Assembly: GCA_012295275.1 (NCBI GenBank)
Contig: CM022674.1
Span: 15,126,953-15,161,952 of the forward strand
Origin: Chrysomallon squamiferum
Lineage: Eukaryota > Mollusca > Gastropoda > Neomphalida > Peltospiridae
Length of the DNA: 35,000 nt
Direction of reading: 5' to 3'
Position 1 is the stretch's first letter. The number at the start of each line of letters is the position of its first letter. A program made the position numbers and the translations under genes. Shown one piece after another: positions 19,421 through 30,119 of this stretch. The notes under the pieces are model-generated. The model saw only the letters and a program-made list of their open reading frames with translations, made no database searches and was not told where the DNA came from.

Positions 19421-19732
19421 TTCTGTCTGAATATGTTTATCTGTTTCCTCCTTGACTCCTTCCTTTTTTTTCTTTCTTTCTGTCTTTCTTTCTCTATCTG
19501 TTTTGTTTTATCTGTGTCTTATAATGGAATCTCTAAAGCAAAGATTCTCTAAAGTGGTATTGCTTTACGTAACTGTTAATAAATTATTAGTGTGCTGTAC
19601 AAAAGTCACATACTATCGACATGTGTGCAACATGGTAATTGTCTTTGCTGTAATTTATTTAAATGTCATTATAAATTCATCGACTCGCAAAGACATTTCA
19701 TTGTTTCTTCTCGTTCTTCTTTTTTCTTTTCC

Positions 19733-19788
19733 TATTTTTTTTTTTTTCTCAGTTCTCTGTTCGATATATCTCGTTAAAGCTACTGTAG

Positions 19789-19842
<54 letters not shown>

Positions 19843-19980
19843 CTCATATATATCTCTCTCTCTCTCGTCTCTCTCTCTCTTTTTGTCTCTCTCTTTTCTC
19901 TCTATTCCTCTTCTCCTTTCTCTTTGCCTCCTGTTTCTCTTTTATCATTCTCTCTCTTTCTCTCTGTAAGTCTTTTATTG
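19733..19980. repeat. poly(T) and (CT)n tract
   Basis: A T-rich run is followed by pure CT at 19793-19839 and imperfect CT/CTTT to about 19970. Confidence 0.95.
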
Positions 19981-20159
19981 TCTCTGGGAAAAAAAAATTA
20001 TCACCTTTCTTTACAGACTGGCTAATATCCCAAGTGTTAAGTACGCTACAACAACAACAAACAAAATAAACTACAGTTTGTTAATGCAGTGTTAAACAAA
20101 CAGACGAATAAAAACAAATTTGATTCTCACTATCTTTTCTTCTTCTTGTTTCTAATTTC

Positions 20160-20600
20160 GTTTGTAATGAAAACATAGCAGGAGAAACGTCTCGAACATG
20201 TGAAATGCAAATACGGAAAACTGAGTGACATGTACAATCAAGCAAAGTGAAGAATAACGCCCCGCGAATTCCCTCGATGTGTCTGCGGTAAACAACGCAC
20301 ACGTCCGTTGTGGACGAAATAGCAGGGGTTAAGCATAGGTTGTGACATTAAGGTGACGGTTTTCTTTTGTTTTAAGGCGCAAATCAATTCGTGGATTTGA
20401 CAGAGAGCGACGTTTTTCTGCGAACGGTAATCCTGTTTGCGAGTTGATAGACGTAAATATTTCCAGGCAATCCCAATTGGTTTTTGCATTGACTTGCTAA
20501 TCAATTGTTTCTGCTTTCCGTGGAAGCTGGGCCGAGAAGGTGAGGGGTCGCGAGCCGACTGTAAATTAACAGTGATTAGGCAAATTACAGACTGAGAAAA
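20160..20600 (-). other. large GC-balanced island, long open frame on minus
   Basis: A minus acceptor CACTGTTAATTTACAG is followed by about 111 open codons to TGA at 20238. The peptide begins SARDPSPSRPSFHGKQKQ, has PIGIAWKYLRLSTRKQD in the middle and ends GNSRGVILHFA. The open frame also extends upstream of the acceptor to an ATG near 20648. It is the longest frame here not made of simple repeats. No family is recognised. The many TAAT and CAATTG words also fit a conserved regulatory element. It is either a terminal exon or conserved non-coding DNA. Confidence 0.25.
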
Positions 20601-21560
20601 AATGTAATAATAAAAAGACACAGGGATCGTGTGTTTAGAAGTCATCAATCAGACAGTTTTATTAAGCGATAATTATAGACAAAAAAGTAATAATAGCGAA
20701 GTATCAAAGTCTATTAGAAACGTGTTATTAGATAAGAATGATGCGTTTGTGATGATTTATCATATGAAAACAAATATCTTTATTATACAACAAGAAGTCG
20801 TGTTTTCATTTATAACAATAAAAGATTATATTTCCTCTTGATATTTTATTTCCTTTTTTGTTAATTTGACTGTTACTGTACATTATTTTATTTATTTATT
20901 TATTACGTAGATGTTCTTCAATTTCTCGTAAATCCTGAAAAAAACGTAAAGTGCTTATGACATAGCCACCACTATCGTTGATAATTGAAATATACACAAA
21001 CATGCATTAACAGATGCATTTACTAATGCATCATGTAATCAAAACTGTCAGATGAGAATAACTAGAGACTATATATTTATTTTCTTTCCTATAAAAAATC
21101 TCAGAGAAAACATTCCTTGCTATCAACAGTAGCCAGTGCATATGCTTTTTGTTGTACCCATGGTTCTAAAAATAGTAATAGTTCATTTATATATAGATAA
21201 AAAAATATATTGTTTTCCTGAAAACAGATTATTCATGTTATTTTACTATTCGAAACAGTATGAAGGTTCTTCTTGTACTGTTTTTCTGTACTGAATTCAT
21301 CGATGCTATTTAGCAATCAACGTATTTCTCTGTCACATTATCCGCCATGTTGTTTCAGAGGGAGTTCAGTCGGTAGCGGGAAAAATGTATTTAAGTCTTT
21401 TGTGTTCTTGTGTTTTGTTCAGAATAACAAAATCTGGATAATTATGTATCATATATATTTATTAATTCACATAAATTTGTAATATAATTTTTGCAAGTCA
21501 CAAAGGAGAAAACAGTTTTAGTGCTGGAAGAAAGAAACATTTTAAAAGTCCAGATGCATT
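20600..21560. other. AT-rich spacer
   Basis: About 1 kb of AT-rich unique DNA with a short TTTA run near 20890. The word CAACATGGCGGA is on minus at 21341-21352. No gene is supported. Confidence 0.5.
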
Positions 21561-21563
21561 TTG

Positions 21564-21565
<2 letters not shown>

Positions 21566-21623
<58 letters not shown>
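21566..21623. repeat. (AAT)n microsatellite
   Basis: About 19 pure AAT units. Confidence 0.97.
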
Positions 21624-21624
<1 letters not shown>

Positions 21625-21944
21625 CAAAATAAAAACAAGCAACATAATAGTCGTTAAAATTAGATGTTATCGAATAATCGTTATTCATTCATCTCTCCAT
21701 CCAACCGTCAATTTATATGTCTTTCACTTCATTTATTCATCAACTCATCAGTTCATTCATTATTTCTTTCTTTCATTATTTCATTTTCTTTTTTCCATTC
21801 TTTCTTTCTTTCAAGTCCTTCATCTTTTTGTTTTTTGTTTGACTTGTTTTTTTTTAAACTTTTTAAAACAATAACTGTATTATTAAAATAATGTTAGTGT
21901 CATGCATCTCATAACATTATCTTAAAGGCCACCTGAATTCCAAA

Positions 21945-22115
21945 ATACACACACACATACAGACACACATACACACACCAACACACACACACACACATAT
22001 ATATATGTGTGTGTGTGTATCCATATACATATAAAACACGCAAATACATATAATACATACATATATACATACATACATAGGTACATACATACACACACAT
22101 ACATATACATACATA
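21945..22115. repeat. (CA)n-(TA)n-(GT)n palindromic block and CATA units
   Basis: ACAC units, then ATATAT, then GTGTGT (about 21983-22020) form a near-perfect inverted repeat; CATA tetranucleotides follow to 22115. Confidence 0.95.
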
Positions 22116-22331
22116 CTTTTCGTACGCTTGATATAACTCATAATCGTCTTTTTTTTTTTTACGACAGACGCATTTATTATTAACATAAAATAACTAAATC
22201 ACTAGATTTAGATACTGTACTTTATTTATTAACTCTGGTTTTATACAAAAATCTCCTGAGACCTTGCCTGGAAAAAGCAGATGTAAATAAATAAAGAGTT
22301 GGTTTAATGTAAATGAATAACAGATCGCTGG

Positions 22332-22440
22332 TTTTTTTTTTTTTTTTTTCTTTTTTGTGTGAATTAAGTAAATATAAAAACTAGAATAGGTAACTAAATA
22401 AATAAATAAATAAAGAAGGAAAGAAAGAAAGAAAGAAGAT
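22332..22440. repeat. poly(T), AAAT and GAAA runs
   Basis: Poly(T) 22332-22349, AAAT units 22396-22412 and GAAA units to 22436. Confidence 0.88.
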
Positions 22441-22496
22441 AAAAAATTACTTTAAAAAGTAAAGAAAAACGAAAATACACACATATCTCTGTAGCT

Positions 22497-22508
22497 AAGC
22501 ACACACAT

Positions 22509-22605
<97 letters not shown>
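22497..22605. repeat. (CA)n-(GA)n compound microsatellite
   Basis: CA units switch to a pure GA run at 22523-22605. Confidence 0.97.
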
Positions 22606-22606
<1 letters not shown>

Positions 22607-22699
22607 GCATAAACACACCTATAAAGAAAAAAACAAAATAAATCCTCTAAAATCACTGGATCTCTCCAAGTCTGTTTGACATATTGGCAAGTAAAATGA

Positions 22700-22960
22700 A
22701 AACACTTTTCCAAAAGTCAAAATTAGCAACTTCGATTCCTCTTTCCAGGAACCGTCAAATCGGCGCCATCTCCTTCATGATTTGACTCTGTTCTCGAGAA
22801 TTTGATCTAAGAAAAATTGAAGATGATTTGTGAGAGAGACTGACAGTAATTTGAAATACCCATCAACCTCCTGCATCCTGATGCATGCTGCATGCAAGAA
22901 GTAACCATCACGCGATGCGCTCTCTCTCTGTGATTGGTCGGGGACTCTTAGAAATAATTA
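22700..22960. other. GC-balanced island with inverted CCAAT word
   Basis: Contains TCGGCGCCATC (22759-22769), a repeated ATGCATGCTGCATGC word (22881-22895) and GTGATTGGTCGG (22930-22941), which holds an inverted CCAAT box. Promoter-like, but no adjacent exon is visible. Confidence 0.25.
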
Positions 22961-23129
22961 TTTTATTTGTGCCACAAGTAAACAAGAACCGTCTGTTTAA
23001 TTTTTTTTTTGCCCATCATCTGCATAATTGTTTTGTTTCTTCCTTACTTTGATTTTTGTTTTTTTGTTTTGTTTTAGAAATAATTTATAAATCTTTATTT
23101 TTGACCTTTTATTTTATGTTACAATTCAG

Positions 23130-23265
23130 TCAATTACTTTCACCCAATCGTTTATTCATTCATTCATTTATTACTAGTCATCATTATTATCATCATTATC
23201 ATCATCATCGTCATCGTCATTGTAACCGTCATCAACATCATCATTATCATCATTATATTAACAAC
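23130..23265. repeat. (ATC)n trinucleotide region
   Basis: ATTC words followed by CATCAT/TATCAT units with CG variants. Confidence 0.85.
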
Positions 23266-23489
23266 ATTACAAATCATCCCGTTTCAATATCCTAGCCATA
23301 TCTTAAAACATATTTTCTATTTTTTATTTAAATAAATGTTGTTATTGTTTTTCGTCTGTTTTCTTCTGCTTGTACTTCGAACTGTCAGTCCAGTGATAGA
23401 AATATTCCTGTCCTCTCTCCCACACCAGATTACCCGGCCGAAATTTTTCATTTTTCATTTTCAGAAATTTTATTTCGTTTCGTGAAATC

Positions 23490-23720
23490 CTAATTTTTGC
23501 CTCTCTCACGCGCTGCGCACGCCTTATACTTCACTTCCGATGTTACTTCCGCAGCAATATGGCGCGTATTTCAGAAATCAAACTGAACTTGCGCCCGCTC
23601 CCCGCCATCCTTGCCACTAAAAGACGGTCTGGAGAAAATTAAAACCAGCGTCAAATAATTGAATATTTTTGTACGTAAAGAAACACCATCTCTTCACTTC
23701 CGCTCAGGGCACGGGATTCA
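23490..23720 (+). promoter_or_regulatory. candidate TATA-less CpG promoter with ETS and NRF1-like motifs
   Basis: Within 220 bases there are three ACTTCCG words (23533-23539, 23545-23551, 23696-23702), which are ETS-family cores, a GCGCTGCGCACGCC stretch near 23511-23524 resembling an NRF1 site, and AATATGGCGCG at 23557, a YY1/start-like context. CpG density is clearly above that of the flanks. An ATG at 23559 opens 27 codons (MARISEIKLNLRPLPAILAT, then KRRSGEN) to TAA at 23642. Motif content is that of a housekeeping-type promoter; factor use in this animal is inference. Confidence 0.33.
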
Positions 23721-23823
23721 TTTCCTCCGTGCGGGATTCTGTCGTCTTTGATTGCGAATTGATACTGGCGGAGATTCGCGAAAGATGACGAGACTTTTAA
23801 CGACTTGTTTGTTCGAGAAATCT
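23651..23823 (-). other. minus open frame overlapping the promoter-like island
   Basis: A long pyrimidine stretch ending TATTTTCGAAAG precedes a minus frame (start ISRTNKSLKVSSSF, then FAIKDDRIPHGGNE, end FLYVQKYSII) to TGA at 23651. It looks protein-like but has no recognised family, and it overlaps the plus-strand ETS words. Confidence 0.17.
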
Positions 23824-23999
23824 TTCGAAAATATTGGGAGAAAGTAACAAGTAAAATAATATTTAGTGTTTGGATAGACAAGCGTGAATTTGTGCGCGCT
23901 TTTTTTTATATAAAATGTTTTCCATAATTCATAGAAGCCACAATGAAATCTTTGTTTAACAGTTGCCGGGCGCTGGTTGGAACGGATCATAACTAAAAG

Positions 24000-24480
24000 C
24001 AAATCTTTAAAAGTTTGCTATTAATATTCTAGTTGCTATTAATAGCTATATGATTTAAAAAAAACAAAAAACAAATGGCAAGGCGAAAAATCAGACAGAA
24101 ACAAGGAATAGGAAGAAAAAAGATATAACGAAAAAAAGAAAGAACAAGTTAATAAAAGAAAGATACAAAGAAAGAATGAATGAATGAAAAAAGAAAGGAA
24201 GGATGTATGAGAAAATGAAAGAAAGAAACGAAGAAAGGTTTTAAAAAATCTTTAAAATTGGGAAAAATTTAAAGAGCTAATGTATTAACGCCAATTATCA
24301 AAGAGCGAAAGATTCAATTTTAAGAAACCATAGAGGTTAAATCTGAACTTTAAAAACACCAAACAACCTCTGTACGACTAATGTCAAAAGTATAAGTTTA
24401 ATAAAATATTCATAAGGTTTCATGTTTATGTGACACTAACTCGTGAGTAGGTCGAATGTGTCATCATAACCATGTCTTAC
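24000..24480. other. A-rich and purine-rich spacer
   Basis: GAAAGAAAGAA and GAATGAATGAA words lie at 24120-24240, then AT-rich unique DNA. Nothing is supported. Confidence 0.5.
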
Positions 24481-24484
24481 TTAC

Positions 24485-24535
24485 ACGTGATCCGTACTGA
24501 GCAGTTTAATATTCACACCATCTTTGTTGTCACAT
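24485..24535 (-). CDS. candidate internal coding exon, 51 bp
   Basis: On minus, a strong acceptor (CTATCCATCCATTCCTCATTGCAG) ends at 24536 and a CACGT|GTAAGTAAG donor begins at 24484. Only one frame is open: one base, 16 codons (CDNKDGVNIKLLSTDH), then GT. That is phase 2 in and phase 2 out. The outgoing GT would make a Val codon with the first base of either 12239/12233 or 4467. The peptide looks like extracellular protein sequence (one cysteine, Asp/Asn-rich) but is too short to classify. The donor lacks the usual AG before GT, which lowers confidence. Confidence 0.33.
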
Positions 24536-24613
24536 CTGCAATGAGGAATGGATGGATAGATGAGCTGATGGGGTCGAGAACAGATGAGAAAATAGCTGGG
24601 TAGATGGGTTGGC

Positions 24614-24785
24614 AAAATAAATAATAAATAAACAAACAAACAAACAAAAAAGAAACAAACAAACAAACAAACAAACAAATAAATAAAATGAAATGAAAAA
24701 AGATTAAATTAAATTAAATTAAATTAAAATAAAATAAAATAAATAAAGTAATATGTATAAGTAAGTAAATAAATAAACAAATAAA
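24614..24785. repeat. AAAT / AAAC / AAATT / AAAAT repeat block
   Basis: AAAT, AAAC (24630-24680), AAATT pentamers (24705-24727), AAAAT pentamers and GTAA/AAAT units in succession. Confidence 0.93.
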
Positions 24786-24984
24786 TAATTTAAATTCTGA
24801 ATATTTTAAAACAAAATCTCAGACACATTTATTTAACTATTAATGACTACTGCATTGGCGTAGGCATCTTATCAGATGGCCTTCATAAACAATTCATGAT
24901 TTGAATCAGTAGATAATCTACATAAGATTACTAGAGTTATTTTTGAACAGAAGATTGATTACCTTATCTAGATATCTAACAAAA

Positions 24985-25331
24985 TATTCGATTGAACGAG
25001 GAAATTCCAAAGCAGAAATGTCGGTACACAAAATCTATATCTCAGTTATAAAATCAGAGAGATTTTTCAAGGACTTTCTAACAAGCTTATCTCATATCGG
25101 ATTGAGCGAGACTAAATATCCAATCTAGCTGGCAGATAATATTGGGAATTAAGCTCAAATATCAGAAAACTATAAAATACTGCCAGTAGTTTTAAAAATT
25201 TACTTGATTTAGTTAAACTAAAATATTTGTGAGTTTATCCAGCATAACACGGCTAGTCATAGCGAGAGTATAAGATATAGCGAATTCACCGAGCGTAAAT
25301 ATGTTTGTGAATTTAACGAGTAAATACAAAA
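24985..25331. repeat. degenerate dispersed repeat, GAATTNANCGAG word
   Basis: Related words occur at 24991 (ATTGAACGAG), 25101 (ATTGAGCGAG), 25231 (GAGTTTATCCAG), 25282 (GAATTCACCGAG) and 25309 (GAATTTAACGAG), most followed by TAAATA-like sequence. Spacings (110, 130, 51, 27) are roughly multiples of 27. It may be an old minisatellite. Confidence 0.4.
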
Positions 25332-25796
25332 TATTCAAGTTTCATGACCACAGAAATAACAGGGTTAACTGTTAAAAATAAATAACGAAATATTTTAGCC
25401 AGATATAGATGATATTTATTACCGTATATTTAAACCATCTTTATTCTTGTTGCAGACTGAAAAAGTAAAATAATATATTTTTATTTTTATTTTATTATTA
25501 TTATTATTATTTTTTATAAACAAAAATGTAAATCACTGCGTAATACAAAGGTATTCAGGATTTAAAATATATTAACAAAACAATGTTTATCAATAAGAAA
25601 CATAATATAACTAAGATTACCATGACACGAAATCATTTACTCAATTATATACTATTTAGAGAGTGAAAAAGTGTGTCATAAAATATTAGTTTACATTCCT
25701 CAGTACTTTTTCTTAATGAATAAATAACTCAGATATAGAACTCGTTAAAATTGTCACCTAATAGATGGCATTACATCTTATGATTATTAATATTCC

Positions 25797-25800
<4 letters not shown>
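25332..25800. other. AT-rich spacer
   Basis: AT-rich DNA with a short ATT run (25490-25513). No frame or motif to report. Confidence 0.5.
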
Positions 25801-25873
<73 letters not shown>

Positions 25874-26034
25874 ATTCCCTTTTGTTGTTACATATATATA
25901 TACACAAACATACTATCTATCTATTATATATATATATATATATTACATTAAATTTAGTTTGTATATAAATTATTATATTACGTTATATTATATTATATTA
26001 TATTATATTATATTATATTATATTATATTATATA
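25801..26034. repeat. (CT)n, (TA)n and (TATTA)n tracts
   Basis: A pure CT run at 25801-25864, TA runs near 25893 and 25925-25944, then TATTA pentamers at 25976-26034, the same unit as at 10244-10390. Confidence 0.96.
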
Positions 26035-26047
26035 CAGTATTACCTAG

Positions 26048-26203
26048 AATATAGACTATTTTAACCTTGTCACATTTTTACATCATTATGAAAAGTTGAG
26101 ATTTATCATTACGTTGTTGACTTCGTTCACTTCAGCAACACTCAATTCAGACGTGGTCGTGACATTGCTCTCTGAAATGTTCGAGGCCAGAATATCCCGA
26201 TGA
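26048..26203 (+). other. open frame after acceptor-like site, AATAAA close downstream
   Basis: A plus frame runs 51 codons to TGA at 26203. Inside it, GACTTCGTTCACTTCAG (ending near 26136) would give an exon reading TLNSDVVVTLLSEMFEARIS. AATAAA follows about 8 bases after the stop, which is closer than normal 3' UTRs. Chance is likely. Confidence 0.13.
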
Positions 26204-26236
26204 GGTCAAAATAAAGAGTTAATAGAAATAAACTTT

Positions 26237-26237
26237 G

Positions 26238-26290
<53 letters not shown>
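26237..26290. repeat. (ATT)n microsatellite
   Basis: About 18 pure ATT units. Confidence 0.97.
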
Positions 26291-26292
<2 letters not shown>

Positions 26293-26471
26293 CAAGATGC
26301 CTCGAAAACACACTCATTAATGAAGAGAGTAATTTTGTAAATAATTCTATTTTACGATTTTAATGTCAGTAGTCTGTGTCTTTTTCTTTTAATGAAAATT
26401 TGATTAACATAGATTTTCAAAATCTTTCTTTCTTTCATCTATTGCTCTAAATCTTCATCAGTTTATTCATT

Positions 26472-26604
<133 letters not shown>

Positions 26605-26759
26605 GTATAAATACATACATTTATAACTTTTCAGAAACGCATATATAAATATATGTGTATGTGCGCATACACAAAAACACACATATACACAACCCAATCT
26701 CACTCACACGTAATTAAATTCATAATAAATCTCCAGCAGAAATCTAATAATTATTTTCA

Positions 26760-27350
26760 TTTAGCTAACAATCTCGGAATTCCTTCGAGATATCATCCCT
26801 CGACATCTCCGCAAACTCGTAACACGCACGAAGTTAATTTTTACACGTGGTAGTCTTGACGCCACAGTGACTCGTATCTGAACTTCTCTTTGTTGTCACA
26901 GATTGCAGTAATTACACTTAGATTAGATGTGTTTGAGAACTGCTTCTTCACACGAGTCTCGTACATTAATTTATACAAGATTTCTTTAAGAGGACATGTT
27001 CAGTTTCAGATTTATTTCAGAGAAAGGAAGGAAGATATATCATTAACTGTCCATTTTCAGCATAACGTGTAACAAAGCCATACTGATAGAAGGATAACAA
27101 CGATGAATGCAGAGAATTATTTTCAGTTACTCGTTCGACAGAACCAATGTAATGAAATAGTTTTATCCAATCCAATTCTTCGTCTCTTCCTTCCTACTTC
27201 TTCCCTGTATTTGTTCATTCCACGACGTACTCTGAATAGCAGTGTCCTTTTTATTACGTGTTACCACAAGCCTTTGACACATCACAACCAGTTGCTTAAG
27301 GGAAGACAGCTACAAAATATCCTTTTCTGCTAACTCACTCAAAGTGGACT
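26760..27350 (+). other. GC-moderate island with two plus open frames
   Basis: A strong acceptor CTTCTCTTTGTTGTCACAG ends at 26901. The following frame is open for 56 codons (start IAVITLRLDVFENC, end SLTVHFQHNV) to TAA at 27072. From the ATG at 27103 a second frame runs 76 codons (start MNAENYFQLLVRQNQ) to 27333. No families are recognised and the two are in different contexts. A terminal exon plus 3' UTR is one reading; conserved non-coding DNA or chance are others. Confidence 0.18.
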
Positions 27351-27524
27351 CACGCTGTTATCAGTTTTTTGATGTATCGTTATAATAACAGATATATATA
27401 TATATATTTTTTTTTTTTTTTGACATTTGATTATTTGTAATGTAATAACTGCTACATCTGAAATATTCTGAAACGTAATTATTATTATTTCTTTTCTTCC
27501 TCTGTAGACAGTTCTACCTAAATA

Positions 27525-27697
27525 TTAACAGTCTAATTTCTTCGCCTTCAAATCCATCAGACGTGAGCTTATAGAAAACAAACACCATCTACAAGTCTGT
27601 ATCATAAACTTAACTTCGTGATGTTTAATTAAGATATCAGTAAGGATGTTTGTGACGACGTACTCTGTGAAATAACTCTTTGATACGGATTCGAAAA
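27525..27697 (-). other. minus open frame after a strong acceptor
   Basis: On minus, TTCATTCTGTTTCTCTCTCAG is one of the best acceptors in the window. The frame after it (phase 1 in) is open for 56 codons: FESVSKSYFTEYVVTNIL, then further to LMDLKAKKLDC and TAA at 27525. A weaker CAGA|GTACGT donor lies 34 bases in. The composition is AT-rich like the flanks, so it may be chance. Confidence 0.2.
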
Positions 27698-27881
27698 CTG
27701 AGAGAGAAACAGAATGAATAAAAGACAATGTGATTTATGAAATATTGCGAGAATATAACATTGAGATGGAGTGAAAGAAAGTGAGATTAAACCTTTAGAA
27801 TGTGAGATGGAATATCAGAAAATTATATTAGATATAACAAATTTGTTTCAAGAACTCAAGGTTGTTTGTTCCCTGGTCAGA

Positions 27882-27882
<1 letters not shown>

Positions 27883-27930
<48 letters not shown>

Positions 27931-28092
27931 TGTATGTATGTATGTATGTATGTATGTATGTATGTATGTATGTATGTATGTATGTATGTATGTATGTATG
28001 TATCTATGTATGTATATATGTATGTATGTATCTATGTATGTATGTATGTATGTATGTATGTATGTATGTATGTATGTATGTATGTATGTATG

Positions 28093-28121
<29 letters not shown>
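27883..28121. repeat. (TA)n then (TATG)n microsatellite, about 220 bp
   Basis: TATG/GTAT tetranucleotides with only three changed units near 28000-28030. It is the longest pure tetranucleotide array here, so it should be highly length-variable. Confidence 0.98.
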
Positions 28122-28123
<2 letters not shown>

Positions 28124-28690
28124 TATGAAGATTGATCTACGTGACCAAAACTCCTATAACAGTATTCGTCGTAACTGCTCATACATTAAGCCACCATTGT
28201 ACTGTAGATATAAAACAGCTACGCCATCTGTAACAAGTGATGTAAAGTACTAACACTCTCTTCAGCTGATAACTGAAGAACCCTGGCTTGTGTATCAGTG
28301 AGAAGGTTACATCAGTGGTAGCAGGTTCCACGTAGCTGATCGATTCCATTCTGCATTGTGCATAGAATTAGAAACATTGATGATTAAGAAGTATAGAGTT
28401 GATACGTCTGAACATTTCTTTGTTAACGTGTTAAAGACTGGGGGGAAATTATTCAGTGGATACATTAAACCATTTCCTTTTCGTCAGAATCAAAGACTAA
28501 AAAAGAAATTTTTATGATGTCTAAAAGCTTTTCGTTGATAGAAATTTAACAATATTCAGAAAGAAATATTTAGTAGGGAAGTGGGAAATATATATATTTT
28601 TTAAATAGATGTCTGAGATGAATATTTGGACTATATGTCAGAGTATTTCCTTGTCAAAGACTGAAAAAGAAGTATTTAAATGATACAAAG
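28122..28690. other. AT-rich spacer
   Basis: Unique DNA with no supported gene. AGAAGGTTAC near 28303 and a TATCA|GTGAGA word look donor-like in isolation. Confidence 0.45.
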
Positions 28691-29218
28691 GAACATTTCC
28701 TTAGAGTTTTGCACCGAGGTCATCATCGAGGTCAAATATCTCATTTGGGAATTTCTCACAAGAGTAATTTTATCCTTTGAATCTTCAAGTACATCAGTGC
28801 TCTTTGTTGGCGAGGGAAATCAAACAAAGCATTCATCAGCGGCCCTTTGACGACTCGGGCCATTCCGTCGTTTAAACCGGTCCGCCATTCGGTTACCTCC
28901 CTTGTCAAGAGTTCTCGAGTGACGGGCGATAATTGAGTTTTTACTGCAGAGATAAGACTTAATGAAAGTTTCTTACCGAGTCCAGACTGAAGCTCTCAGC
29001 ATTAGATCGCGCCTTGATTAACCGAGTTTTGTCAAGCACTGGTGGCTCTTTCAGCTGGAGAGATGCACACGATTCAATGGGAAGCGATTTTCACTCGACG
29101 GTCACAGCTGTTTGATTGCCAGCACTTTGTGCAGAGTTCAGTCTTAGAACGTCCCCGCTCTTTACTGGCCTTTGCTAAAGGTGCTCATTTCAAGGGCTGG
29201 TTTCTAGGAACGATTTTG
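28690..29218. other. largest GC-balanced island
   Basis: Over 500 bases with frequent CpG and no simple repeats. Holds the inverted element GGTTACCTCCCTTG (28891-28904), the partner of 11111-11126, and the exon candidate 28977-29054. It ends at the TTTA tract. Such an island in an AT-rich desert is what a conserved non-coding element, an exon with flanks, or a promoter would look like. Confidence 0.45.
28977..29054 (-). CDS. candidate internal coding exon, 78 bp
   Basis: On minus, GTGTGCATCTCTCCAG ends at 29055 and GACTCG|GTAAGA begins its intron at 28976. Exactly 26 codons fit, phase 0 in and out. The other two frames have stops. The peptide begins LKEPPVLDKTRL and ends IKARSNAESFSLDS. It is charged and Ser-rich, and codon use is mixed. 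Reading past the donor meets a stop after a few codons, as expected for an intron. The donor lacks A before the G of the exon end. The family is not recognised. Confidence 0.35.
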
Positions 29219-29234
29219 TGATTAAGGGAATAAA

Positions 29235-29240
29235 TAGTTT

Positions 29241-29303
<63 letters not shown>

Positions 29304-29315
29304 TTATTATTATTA
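29235..29315. repeat. (TTTA)n microsatellite
   Basis: About 17 pure TTTA units, then ATT units. Confidence 0.97.
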
Positions 29316-29428
29316 CTTCTGTATTTTTTTTGTTTGTTTGTTTCCATTAATTTATTTATTTCTATATTTGTCTTTGATTGATCTCTATCTAATTTCAAGA
29401 ATACTTCTGTTGTGCATTCCTATTCCAG

Positions 29429-29496
29429 ATGTTTCCAATTCTGTAAATGAATATTTAACTGAAGGAGCCTGTGAACTAAACGATGTTGTCATGTGA
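29429..29496 (+). other. possible short terminal exon
   Basis: A good acceptor (TTGTGCATTCCTATTCCAG) ends at 29428. The frame with two leading bases is open for 21 codons (VSNSVNEYLTEG, then ACELNDVVM) to TGA at 29496. It lies opposite in strand to the main minus candidates. Confidence 0.18.
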
Positions 29497-29499
29497 CTT

Positions 29500-29935
29500 C
29501 TCTCGTATCTTCATTACTGTTTGTTAAGAAATGTAGTATCAAAATCTGTTACTAAATTAAATGTTGAATTTCGCTTTTGATAACTTTCATAGATCAATTT
29601 TAAAGAAAATCAGAAGGTTTAATATAAGAAGCATGAAACAAAACAAAGAAAGAATATAGAATAAATATAAAATGTCAAGCTTTGGTACATTAACTTATGG
29701 CTAATATTACTTAGACTGTGCTATTTTTCCATGCACTGAAAAGTACTGATTAATTCGTAATAGATATGCAAACGTACTCACATACAAATATATGTGCGTA
29801 CCAACACGACACATCAGATAAATAAAAAAACCCAGTCCCAAAAAATAAAATAAAAACATGCGTGAAATACGTAATTAAAAGATAAATGAACTTAAATAAA
29901 TAAATAAATTAATAAAACATACATATTTATCTTTA
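29500..29935. other. AT-rich spacer
   Basis: AT-rich DNA without supported features. Confidence 0.5.
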
Positions 29936-30044
<109 letters not shown>

Positions 30045-30119
30045 CCATGTCTGTCACGTGCACACACTGACACAGCTACATACAGACAGACAGAAGGACA
30101 TTATCTGACTGACTGACAG

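Noticed and set aside
21945-22115. CA/TA/GT palindrome as a transposon terminal inverted repeat
   Set aside because: The symmetry comes from dinucleotide repeats alone; no target-site duplication or internal transposase sequence is present.
27771-28253. 160-codon frame through the TATG tract
   Set aside because: Most of it is a Met-Tyr-Val-Cys repeat from the tetranucleotide, and a complementary His-Thr-Tyr-Ile frame exists on minus.
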